Assembly: GCA_964503145.1 (NCBI GenBank)
Contig: CAZCYV010000001.1
Location: forward strand, 868,001 to 932,000
Length of the DNA stretch: 64,000 bases
DNA from: RBG-16-57-11 sp964503145
GTDB taxonomy: Bacteria; Chloroflexota; Anaerolineae; Anaerolineales; UBA4823
Direction of reading: 5' to 3'
Position 1 is the stretch's first letter, and the number at the start of each line of letters is the position of its first letter. Below, piece by piece: positions 17,792-25,922 of the stretch. Below the pieces are notes generated by a model that had not been told where the DNA came from, made no database searches, and worked only from the letters and a program-made list of their open reading frames with translations. Made by a program: the position numbers and the translations under genes.

Positions 17792-20512
17792 CTACCAGCG
17801 GCGGAGGCGAGAATAAGCGATAAAGGCGATCACCACCAACACCACCAGGCCGCCGCTCAGCGCCAGCCCAGTGGTGGTATCCATCGGGAAGCCCTGCGCC
17901 TGCGGAGTAGGAGGCAACAACGCCGGCCGGGGCGTGGGTGAGGGGGAGCTATCTGTGGGCGCGGGGGTGCTGATTGGCTCGCTTTCCTGCAGCGTCGGCC
18001 CGGGCGTGCTGATCGGCCTGCTCTCCTGGATCGTCGGCTCGGGTGTAGCGATCGGCGGCGATGCGATGGCGGTGCGCGCCAGCGCCGTCGCGGTGGACTT
18101 CACGACCTGCTGGCTTTGCGAGGCCAGATACAGGCGATATGGCTGCTCGCCCTCCGCTGGCTCCAGCACCTCGAAGGTGTAGGCCAGGATAAGCCGGCCA
18201 TCCGGCAAAGTTTGCGCGCTCAGCGAAGTCACCTGATCTTCCTTCGCCTCTCCCAGATCCAGGGTTCCCTGCAACGACCAGCGGCCATTCTCATAACGCT
18301 GCTGGTTGATCACCAGCGCGCCGGTGGAAATTCCGACCGCCTGAACGAAGTTGACCCGGCCGTTCAGATCGACAAACGGGCTGGCAATGCCGGGGATCTC
18401 CCCAAAGCCGGTCAAGTTATCCTGAATCCCCCAAGAGACGCCCTGATCCAGCGAGGCGTCTTGATAGAAACTGTCGTTTGCACCCGATGCGCTCAGCCAG
18501 AAGCGACGCACGCCTTCCCCCTGCGCGTCGATCATCCAGGCGCCTCGCAAAGCGTCATTCGAAACGGCCTGCGGGCTGCTCCAGGTCGCCCCGCCATCGC
18601 TCGAGCGGGCGTAATACAACCCCACAGCGCCGATGTCAGCGACCACCCGCTCCCTGCGCCAGATGAGATGCAAAACGTCATCTCCAGAACCTGCCAGTCG
18701 CGGGTAATCGATCGCTTGCCAATCGGGATCGGCAACCCCATAGACCTGAATGCTCTCTCCCCAGGTTGCCCCGCCATCCTTCGAAGAGATCAGATAGATC
18801 CCCCGCCCCTCGTTCACCGGTATGGCATACGCTACATGGATCGTCCCATTGGGGGTGATGTGAACGTGAGGTGATTTGGCCAGCGGACGAACCGTGGGCA
18901 AGGCAAGCGCCTCTGACCACTCGAAGGTGCTGGTAGCGCGCGCAACATCCGCCCAACTGAAATAGAGCTGTCCAGTGGTTGCGGTAGTCCAAACGACCAC
19001 CAGTCGGCCCCGGATCCGGTCGTAGGCCAATGAGAAATCTTCGACCATCTTATCCGGTGAGGCGATCACCTGGGCAGGCTGAGAGAGCGTGGCGTCTTTC
19101 AAGCGCAAGTAATGGAGCGAGCGGTGCACTCTACCGTCGATCACCTCATCCACCTGCCGCCATAGGACGTGCAGCACCCCGTTGTCATCGACAACCGCCT
19201 GTGCAGAAGACAACTCGTAGGGCGACTCGACCACCAGCGCGGTTTCATCCCACAGGGCGTTGGAGGGGAACCAGGTGTCCAGCGAACCCAGCGCTCTGGA
19301 GGTCACCCAGATGTCTTTATTGCCGGTTTCGTTGCAGCCGATCACAAACAGCCTGGTCCCAGATTGCACCGTACTCTGGCGGCAACGAAACGTTACCGCA
19401 GCATTGGTCAGCGGATCGTTGAAACTGGAAAGCGTCTTCTGAGGGTAGGCCTTGCTCCATACCTCGCCGTTCCAGGCGAGCATGTACACTTCGTCCCGGA
19501 TGGTGGTCTGCAGCACAGTGAATTCCTGATCGACGGCGATGAACGTGTTCTCCTGAGCGCAACCCACGAACTCCGTCAGCATCCGGGCGCGTTCACTCCA
19601 GGAATTCCCACCGTCTTTCGACCACTGATAGTACTGGGTGCAGGCAAAACCGCTCTGCAAATTCGACTGCCAGAGCAACAAAACGTTCGCCCCCCTGACG
19701 GTGATCATCGGATTAAACGGGGTAACGGTCATGTTGGTCACGCCCGGACCATCGACTTCCAGCGGGTCTTCCCAGGTGCTGCCCCCATCCAGCGACCGGG
19801 CGAGAAAGACCTGCTTCAACGCCGGGTTGTTCCACACCAGGAAGACCGCCGGCTGGTCGTTCAACAGGGTGGCAGCAATATCGACGTTGGCCAGAGAGGT
19901 GTCCAGATCGCGAAAGTAGCGTGAGGTGTAGAGTATTTTGGGGGCTTCCCATCTCCCGCCCGCATCTGTCGATCGCAGATAATAAGCACCGGCGGGCGTC
20001 CTTTCGTTTTCCAGCGAAGACAGGTAAGCCAGATGCAGGGTATTGTCTGGCTGATACGCCACCTGGAAATCCTTCACCCCTTTGGCCAATGTCTTGGCCC
20101 TCTCCCAACCGCCGGCTACACCGAACTTATCGATCGGAGCCCGGCTCTGAAACAGCGTGTCGCCGTTCGAACTGATCCAGAAAGCTTGAATATAGTTGCC
20201 GGTGCTGACAAATCGCGGGACGTAGTCATCGAATGGAAACTTGGCCGCTACGGGCTGGCTCCAGACCCCCTCGGCCAGTTGCGAATACATCGACCCGAGC
20301 GTGTCGTCTTTCCAGACGGCGTGCACAACCCCATTCCGGTCGCTGACGATCCCCGGCAAACTGGTCAGGCCAGAGTTCGACAGGTTAACCGGTTGAGTCC
20401 AGGATGTGTCGTTGCTCTCTTGCGCGAACGCCGACAGGGTTTGGAACGGCAGCACCAAAACTGTGAGCGCCAAAATCAGGGCTGCTAATTGGCTTAATGA
20501 AGTTAGTTTCAT
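17792..20512 (-). CDS. Secreted, membrane-anchored Asp-box (BNR) multi-propeller protein
   Basis: 906 residues with a signal peptide, a long array of Asp-box repeats (STDAGGRW, SLDGGSTW, SKDGGNSW, SKDGGATW, SSDGGATW, SLDQGVSW), a roughly 60-residue linker with repeated 'ISTPGPT' type units, and one C-terminal membrane helix followed by RLRRW. Its length suggests two propellers. It is the larger counterpart of the protein at 14951-16516 and stands in the same relation to an SGNH-like gene. The stop is 16 bases from the convergent SGNH copy 1 stop. A glycan-binding or glycan-trimming role is inferred; no catalytic set could be assigned. Confidence 0.75.
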   Translation of the reverse strand: MKLTSLSQLAALILALTVLVLPFQTLSAFAQESNDTSWTQPVNLSNSGLTSLPGIVSDRNGVVHAVWKDDTLGSMYSQLAEGVWSQPVAAKFPFDDYVPRFVSTGNYIQAFWISSNGDTLFQSRAPIDKFGVAGGWERAKTLAKGVKDFQVAYQPDNTLHLAYLSSLENERTPAGAYYLRSTDAGGRWEAPKILYTSRYFRDLDTSLANVDIAATLLNDQPAVFLVWNNPALKQVFLARSLDGGSTWEDPLEVDGPGVTNMTVTPFNPMITVRGANVLLLWQSNLQSGFACTQYYQWSKDGGNSWSERARMLTEFVGCAQENTFIAVDQEFTVLQTTIRDEVYMLAWNGEVWSKAYPQKTLSSFNDPLTNAAVTFRCRQSTVQSGTRLFVIGCNETGNKDIWVTSRALGSLDTWFPSNALWDETALVVESPYELSSAQAVVDDNGVLHVLWRQVDEVIDGRVHRSLHYLRLKDATLSQPAQVIASPDKMVEDFSLAYDRIRGRLVVVWTTATTGQLYFSWADVARATSTFEWSEALALPTVRPLAKSPHVHITPNGTIHVAYAIPVNEGRGIYLISSKDGGATWGESIQVYGVADPDWQAIDYPRLAGSGDDVLHLIWRRERVVADIGAVGLYYARSSDGGATWSSPQAVSNDALRGAWMIDAQGEGVRRFWLSASGANDSFYQDASLDQGVSWGIQDNLTGFGEIPGIASPFVDLNGRVNFVQAVGISTGALVINQQRYENGRWSLQGTLDLGEAKEDQVTSLSAQTLPDGRLILAYTFEVLEPAEGEQPYRLYLASQSQQVVKSTATALARTAIASPPIATPEPTIQESRPISTPGPTLQESEPISTPAPTDSSPSPTPRPALLPPTPQAQGFPMDTTTGLALSGGLVVLVVIAFIAYSRLRRW

Positions 20513-20805
20513 TATCGTAAGCTTTCGCTGATACCTAGAGATATTATCCCACAGATGTCCCAGTAATACCTGAATCCAGGCTAAGAGCCTGTGTTAGTAC
20601 AAATTTACTACGCTTTTTCAGGCGTTTCCCGGCCCGACTTGCTCTTTTGTTAGGCTATCACCAAAAGCCGGTGTGTTTTAATGAGATTGAATTGGTGAGA
20701 ATTAACCTTTGGCTATCTAATTTTGCCCATTCAGGCATCAACCAAAGACTGAATTACTGGTTTGATCTTGCCACATTCCGAATACTTCGTCCTTAAGGAG
20801 ATCAA
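20513..20805. other. Divergent intergenic region
   Basis: 293 bases between divergently read genes. It is clearly more AT-rich than its surroundings and must hold both promoters. A TTAAGGAG ribosome site lies directly before the plus-strand ATG. I found no pair of boxes with proper spacing that I would defend, and no strong hairpin. Confidence 0.5.
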
Positions 20806-21960
20806 ATGACGTACAGTAGATTTGTTGTCGTGTGGATTACCCTAATGTTAGTATTCTTCCCGTTTTCTCATCGCGCCTTCGGGCAGGAGGGGGCCGACGC
20901 GACCCCAACCCCCCAGGAGCCAGTTGTAACGCCGGTTCCAGAAGAGACAGGCACGACTCCAGCCCCGCAGGCGCTGACCGCCGACCATATGGTCTTCCTG
21001 CCCCTGGTGGTCAAGCAAACCGTCCCCACCTCGCCCGGCACAAGCCACCCACGCACGATAGACTATCGCTCAGTGGATCTGTTTTCGCGCATCCCGGAGC
21101 GATATCTGACCGCGGCCCGAAATCTGAAGGTGCTCTTCTCTGACCGCTCTGTGGGACAAAATATCAACGAGGCGCTCGACTGCCTGACTGCCTCAAGCTG
21201 GGGCGAGTCGCCAGCGAGCTGCCGCAACGATTACATCGACGCCAACTGGAATTGGAAGACCTTCACGCAGCCCGACCTGAACAACGGCATCGTGCCCCCC
21301 AGGATCCAGTTCACTCCCAGCCCCACCCGCTACAACCGCAGCAACTGGACCTATGAATTCCGCATGGGAACCTGGACGGAATTGACCGAGGACTTCGTCA
21401 ATTCGCTCGGCCCGATGTACGTCAGCCGCGGCTACAACGTGCTCTCCTACCAATTCAGCTACCTGAACGTTCAAGAGTACGACACCATCGCCAACCCGAC
21501 CAATGGGTTCTTTGGCAACAACACCTACGATATCCACGATCTGGAGACCTTCTGGGCACGCAACCCGGGCAGGACTTACATTCTATGGACGACCAGCCTG
21601 GCGCGCAACACCGGCAGCCGGGTGGCTACCGACTTCAACAACCAGATGCGCTCCTACGCCCAATCGCACAATATGTGGCTCTTCGACGTCGCCGCAATCG
21701 AGTCTCATACCGACACCGGCACCCCGTGCTATGACAACCGCGACGGCGTCAGCTACTGCAGCCGCCGCGCCGATGGCAGCATCATAGACTGCGAGAACCA
21801 CCCCGATGACCGCCAGAACCTGCCAGCCATCTGCCAGGATTACACCACCGAAATCGAAGGCGGCCACCTGGGGAGCGTATCTGGCGCCAACATCCGTCTG
21901 GCAAAAGCCTTCTGGGTCTTGATGGCCCGGGTGGCCGGCTGGGATGGCGTCTCACCGTAG
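20806..21960 (+). CDS. Secreted SGNH-hydrolase-like protein (copy 2)
   Basis: 384 residues, paralogous to 16600-17775 over the whole mature domain. It has a signal peptide (about residues 1-26), a Pro/Thr linker and then SDRSVGQNINEALDCL, NWNWKTF, RYNRSNW, a YQFSYLNV segment, TTSLARNTGSRVATDFNNQM and GGHLGS. The signal here lacks the lipobox seen in copy 1, so this copy may be freely secreted or held by other means. The shared Ser-His blocks and six shared cysteines support a conserved fold. It may be co-transcribed with the PQQ-propeller gene 29 bases downstream. Confidence 0.6.
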   Translation: MTYSRFVVVWITLMLVFFPFSHRAFGQEGADATPTPQEPVVTPVPEETGTTPAPQALTADHMVFLPLVVKQTVPTSPGTSHPRTIDYRSVDLFSRIPERYLTAARNLKVLFSDRSVGQNINEALDCLTASSWGESPASCRNDYIDANWNWKTFTQPDLNNGIVPPRIQFTPSPTRYNRSNWTYEFRMGTWTELTEDFVNSLGPMYVSRGYNVLSYQFSYLNVQEYDTIANPTNGFFGNNTYDIHDLETFWARNPGRTYILWTTSLARNTGSRVATDFNNQMRSYAQSHNMWLFDVAAIESHTDTGTPCYDNRDGVSYCSRRADGSIIDCENHPDDRQNLPAICQDYTTEIEGGHLGSVSGANIRLAKAFWVLMARVAGWDGVSP

Positions 21961-21989
21961 CAGGTGTCGGGATGAAAGGAAACTCGCCG

Positions 21990-24740
21990 ATGTCGAAATT
22001 GAAAACAGCGCTGTTGATCGCCCTGGTGATCAGTTTCTGCCTCGCCCCGCTGATGACGCACGTCCAGGGCCAGACTCCGCCCCCAGAACCGCCGACGGAT
22101 CCCTATCAAATCATGCTGCCGCTGATCATGCGCCCCAGCAGCTCTGGCCGAACGCCAGGGGTGACCAGCGACTGGCCGATGGTGGCAGGCAACCTCGAGC
22201 GCACTTCGTGGAGCCCTGAAGAAGTATCTGGCAACCTGCGCCTGGAATGGTATCGACCGATCGAGGCCTACATCCCCCAAAACGCCCAACTCATCGCCAG
22301 CAACGGCCTGATCCTGGTGCCAACGGCCCGCGGGCTGTATGCCCTGAACGCTGAAAACGGCAGCGTGGTGTGGCGCTATAACACCGAGATGCCCCTGGGG
22401 AACTCGCCTACCGTTTCCAACGGCGTGGTCTATTTCGGCGGCTATGACCGCAAGCTGCATGCGCTGAGTCTCAATACCGGCGCGCAACTCTGGGAATATG
22501 CCGGAGCGCAGGCCGGCTACGACACCAATCCTTTGGTGGTCGAGGGCAAGGTCATTTTGGGCAACCGCGACGGCGGCTTGTACGCCATCGGCGCACACGG
22601 CGCCCCCAACCAGGGCCAACTGGCCTGGAAATTCCAGGCTGGCGGGCCGATCCACCTGTCGCCAGCCTATAAATCTGGCGTGGTTTACTTCGCAGCCAAC
22701 GACAATCACGCTTACGCAGTGCGCGCCGATTCGGGCGCTCTGGTCTGGAAATCGGCGAAGCTGCCCGGCGAGGGTTTCCACTCCTTCTGGCCGGTCATCT
22801 ACCAGGACAAGGTGATCTTTTCCACGGCGCCCGCCTACCGCATCGGCATCGAGCCAGGCACCCGCAGCCTGACCGATAACACCGGCGCGCCGATGGACAC
22901 CTTCACTTACATCCAGATGCTCGATCTGTTCCCCACCGAACCGGACGGCACGCTGCTGGGGCCTGTGCGCTCGCCGCAGGACTGGTCGAAAGGCAAGCAG
23001 ATCATCAGCGCTGCTCGCGTGGCAGAATATCTCGAGGACAACCCTGCGCCCGACCGTTACAAGCACAAACCCTGGCGCCGGACGCTGATTGTCCTGAACA
23101 TCCAGGATGGCAGGGAATATACTCTGGATTCCGACGGCGATGGGCATCCCGAGTATGCCCCCGTCGTCCATTGGGGGACCAAATCGGGCAGTCGTTACCC
23201 GCCAATCGTCGGCCCAGACGGCCTTCTCTACCTGAATCAACTCTATCAAAAGACCGGCGACCCGCAGGGCAAAGTGATGGGCTGGCAATTCGGCACCGCC
23301 AACTTCAGCCTGGTCGGAGGCCAGGCGTCCATCGTGGAGCCGCAGGCGATCTCTGGGGGCGGCAACCTGATCTACCGCAGTCTGTGTTGCGACCGCCTCG
23401 GCGATGCCTTCGGCATCGACAGCAGCACGCGAGGTCTGACACTGTGGTCATATAATCTGTCCGACCTCGCCCCAGGCTACGACCCGATGTGGACTGTCCT
23501 GCCCGGCTGGCCCCGGCTAAAGGGCTGGTACAAGGGCAACACCAGCAGCATCAACGGCATCTATCACAACCACGGGGATCAAAATCCCTTGATCCCCCAT
23601 CGAGGACGTCTTTTCATCCACCGCAGCAACACCGTCTTCGCCTTCGGCAGCGGCCCCGCACTGGGGCGGCTGCCCCTGCTCACCATTCAGAGCGCCGCAA
23701 GCACCTCTGAGCCGCTCAGCGAAAGCGACCTCAAGTCTCGGCTGGAGGTCGAGATCAGCAAGATCATCCAGGCAGGACACCTGCGACCCGGCTATTACAA
23801 CGCCGGTCAATTCTCTCTGTACAAGGAACTGGCGGATTACTTCGAAAACCCGGGCGACACCCTGTACACCCTATCGGTCGCTTATCCCTACCTGTCCGAA
23901 AGCCTGCAATCTCAGCTGCGCGCCTACCTAGATCAGGAGTATCGCAGCTACTTCGACCCGGTGATGTACGTCACGATCGGCTGGATGGACGGCGCAGCGC
24001 GTGAGTCGTCTCCGATCCCGCCGGACGTCGCCTCGACCTTCAGCCAGTTCCCCAAACGCGAAGTGGAAGGGGGCTTCTCCTGGAGCTACCCGCCGCAGAA
24101 CTTTTACGCCCTGTGGAAGTACACCCAAAATGTAGCGCCTTCTCAGGCCGGGCGGGCTTACGATCTGGCGAAGACCAAGCTGCAAGTCCCCGTCCCCTCC
24201 ATCGCCACCACCGACTATTTCCGTGAGAAACCCTATGAGCTCAACGCGTACATCGCCGGATATGTGGGCTTCTTGAGGCTGCAGGAGTTGGCCGGGCGCG
24301 TCACCCAGGATAGCCAGCTTCGCACTCAGGTGACCAACGAACTGAACCGCTTGTATGCCCTGCGGGTGTCGATCTTCTCCAAAGACACGCCCTATCTGGA
24401 CAACCTGTATCACAAGCGCTCGCTGAACATTGCCCGCAACTTCATGTGGTTGACGCCAGAATTGGGCGATTACCTGAACCGTTACGCCTACACGACGGTG
24501 CAGCAGGCGTTCAACGAGTATCAGTATATTGCGCCATACTGGTTTGTATCGCGTTACGAGTCGATGATGAACGAGGGCGTGATGTCGCCCTTATGGAACT
24601 ACCCGGCGATGTTCCAGGCAAAAGCCTACATCCTGAGGGCCTCCCGCGCCGAGCTATCCAAGTATCTCGACGCGCCGGCGTTCGAACGCGGGGATTTGTT
24701 CTACATCCAAAACATCGTGGCAACGCTTCAAGCCCCCTGA
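21990..24740 (+). CDS. Secreted PQQ-type beta-propeller protein with large helical C-terminal region
   Basis: 916 residues from ATG 21990, which has AGGAAA nine bases upstream; an ATG six codons earlier is also possible. After a signal peptide come propeller blades of the PQQ/BamB type, for example GLYALNAENGSVVWRYN, KLHALSLNTGAQLWEYA and HAYAVRADSGALVWKS, to about residue 570. The last 330 residues are a different, helix-rich, Tyr/Trp-rich region, perhaps an alpha/alpha toroid like those of polysaccharide lyases and glycosidases. I do not recognise this combination. No catalytic residues could be assigned. The position after an SGNH-like gene suggests an extracellular glycan-related role. 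Confidence 0.6.
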   Translation: MSKLKTALLIALVISFCLAPLMTHVQGQTPPPEPPTDPYQIMLPLIMRPSSSGRTPGVTSDWPMVAGNLERTSWSPEEVSGNLRLEWYRPIEAYIPQNAQLIASNGLILVPTARGLYALNAENGSVVWRYNTEMPLGNSPTVSNGVVYFGGYDRKLHALSLNTGAQLWEYAGAQAGYDTNPLVVEGKVILGNRDGGLYAIGAHGAPNQGQLAWKFQAGGPIHLSPAYKSGVVYFAANDNHAYAVRADSGALVWKSAKLPGEGFHSFWPVIYQDKVIFSTAPAYRIGIEPGTRSLTDNTGAPMDTFTYIQMLDLFPTEPDGTLLGPVRSPQDWSKGKQIISAARVAEYLEDNPAPDRYKHKPWRRTLIVLNIQDGREYTLDSDGDGHPEYAPVVHWGTKSGSRYPPIVGPDGLLYLNQLYQKTGDPQGKVMGWQFGTANFSLVGGQASIVEPQAISGGGNLIYRSLCCDRLGDAFGIDSSTRGLTLWSYNLSDLAPGYDPMWTVLPGWPRLKGWYKGNTSSINGIYHNHGDQNPLIPHRGRLFIHRSNTVFAFGSGPALGRLPLLTIQSAASTSEPLSESDLKSRLEVEISKIIQAGHLRPGYYNAGQFSLYKELADYFENPGDTLYTLSVAYPYLSESLQSQLRAYLDQEYRSYFDPVMYVTIGWMDGAARESSPIPPDVASTFSQFPKREVEGGFSWSYPPQNFYALWKYTQNVAPSQAGRAYDLAKTKLQVPVPSIATTDYFREKPYELNAYIAGYVGFLRLQELAGRVTQDSQLRTQVTNELNRLYALRVSIFSKDTPYLDNLYHKRSLNIARNFMWLTPELGDYLNRYAYTTVQQAFNEYQYIAPYWFVSRYESMMNEGVMSPLWNYPAMFQAKAYILRASRAELSKYLDAPAFERGDLFYIQNIVATLQAP

Positions 24741-24875
24741 GAGCGAGCCCCGAATCGCTCTGGGCGGTTGATGCGGCGCACCTGTCGCAGCGCTATTCGA
24801 GGCCTCCGGGTGGGAGATGGCTCGGACTAGCGTTCCAGGTGCGTCGCATCGTTTCACCGCGCTACGCCGGATGCC

Positions 24876-25922
24876 TTAGCCAAAAACATAGCGCACCAGC
24901 AATGGCTGGCGCAATCGTTCGGCGCGCTGAATCACCCACAACGGGATGACCAACGCCAGGACAAAGAGCAGCGGCATCAGCAACAGATAGAAAGTCAGCG
25001 CCCCCGGTAGCAGGCTTTCGATGGCGAACAGCAAAATATCCAGCAGCAGCAAATTCATCAGGTAAAGCCCATAGGCGCGTTTGCCCAGGACTTCGAGTTG
25101 CTTCACGAACGGAAAGGCGCTACGCTGGAAGACCGAAGTGAGCAGGATGAAAGCCACCGGCGCCAGATAGCGCGCCAGCGGCAGGCCGATGACCTTCAAC
25201 ACATCCAGCAGCGCAATGGCGTACAGCAAGACGGTCAGGCCCAGCCAGAACCAGCGGGTGCGCTCGATCAAGCGGGTCAGGCTGGTGATCCGCTTGACGT
25301 AGATCAGCCCCAGCGGGAAGAAGATCGCCCATTCCGCCAGCGTGGAGGAAAGGATCGGCGGGGCAAGCACGCCCATTTGCGCCGGGAACTCGAATCCCAG
25401 TGTTCCCGGCAGGACGATGTTCAACAAGGCGAGCTGGTAGAGGCCGATCAGCGCAATCACCAGCCAGCCAGTGTAACGAATGGCGCGGATCAAGAGCGGC
25501 GAGATCAAGTAATAAAAGATCAGCAATGGCACGAAGTTGAACGGGTATCCCACAACCAGGTGTTTGACATACTCTGCCAGGGTAAACCTTTTGTCGTGCA
25601 GGAGATAGATCTCCAGGTAAAAGATCAGCGACCAGATGACATAAGGAATGGCGACATGTTTTAGGTTGTTCCAGACGATGCGGTAATTGGTTTTCAGGTT
25701 GTCCTGGCTGGCGGCGTAGGCGAAAAACGCCCCAGAGAGATACAAGAAGATCGGTACAGCGAAAATGCCCAGGCCCGAAAGAGAGTAAAACAACACCTGC
25801 TGCCAGGCCGGCACAACAGCGACGCCCTGAGAGCGGGCGTGACTCATAGTCATGTGAATCGTGTGATTGAGCACCACCAGGATGATCGCCAGGCCGCGCA
25901 GTGCAGGAAAGGAACGGTTCAA
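24876..25922 (-). CDS. Acyltransferase 3 family membrane protein
   Basis: 348 residues with about ten membrane helices. RGLAIILVVLNHTIHM near the N-terminus holds the conserved Arg and His of the acyltransferase-3 (OafA/NodX/WecH) fold, which O-acylates sugars at the membrane. The start is a TTG at 25922 overlapping the ligase stop as TTGA, and no in-frame ATG keeps the first helix. As last gene of the overlapping operon 31784-24876 it probably decorates the glycan handled by this operon. Confidence 0.8.
   Translation of the reverse strand: MNRSFPALRGLAIILVVLNHTIHMTMSHARSQGVAVVPAWQQVLFYSLSGLGIFAVPIFLYLSGAFFAYAASQDNLKTNYRIVWNNLKHVAIPYVIWSLIFYLEIYLLHDKRFTLAEYVKHLVVGYPFNFVPLLIFYYLISPLLIRAIRYTGWLVIALIGLYQLALLNIVLPGTLGFEFPAQMGVLAPPILSSTLAEWAIFFPLGLIYVKRITSLTRLIERTRWFWLGLTVLLYAIALLDVLKVIGLPLARYLAPVAFILLTSVFQRSAFPFVKQLEVLGKRAYGLYLMNLLLLDILLFAIESLLPGALTFYLLLMPLLFVLALVIPLWVIQRAERLRQPLLVRYVFG

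Noticed and set aside
14951..20512. Calling the Asp-box proteins sialidases
   Set aside because: Asp boxes are structural and occur in many propellers; I could not place the arginine triad, Tyr/Glu pair or Asp of true sialidases.
21840..23288. 482-codon minus-strand ORF
   Set aside because: It lies antisense to the SGNH copy 2 and PQQ-propeller genes and arises from high GC codon bias.
24741..24875. Search for a terminator or small gene between convergent genes
   Set aside because: No stem with a T tract and no frame with a ribosome site was found in this 135-base gap.
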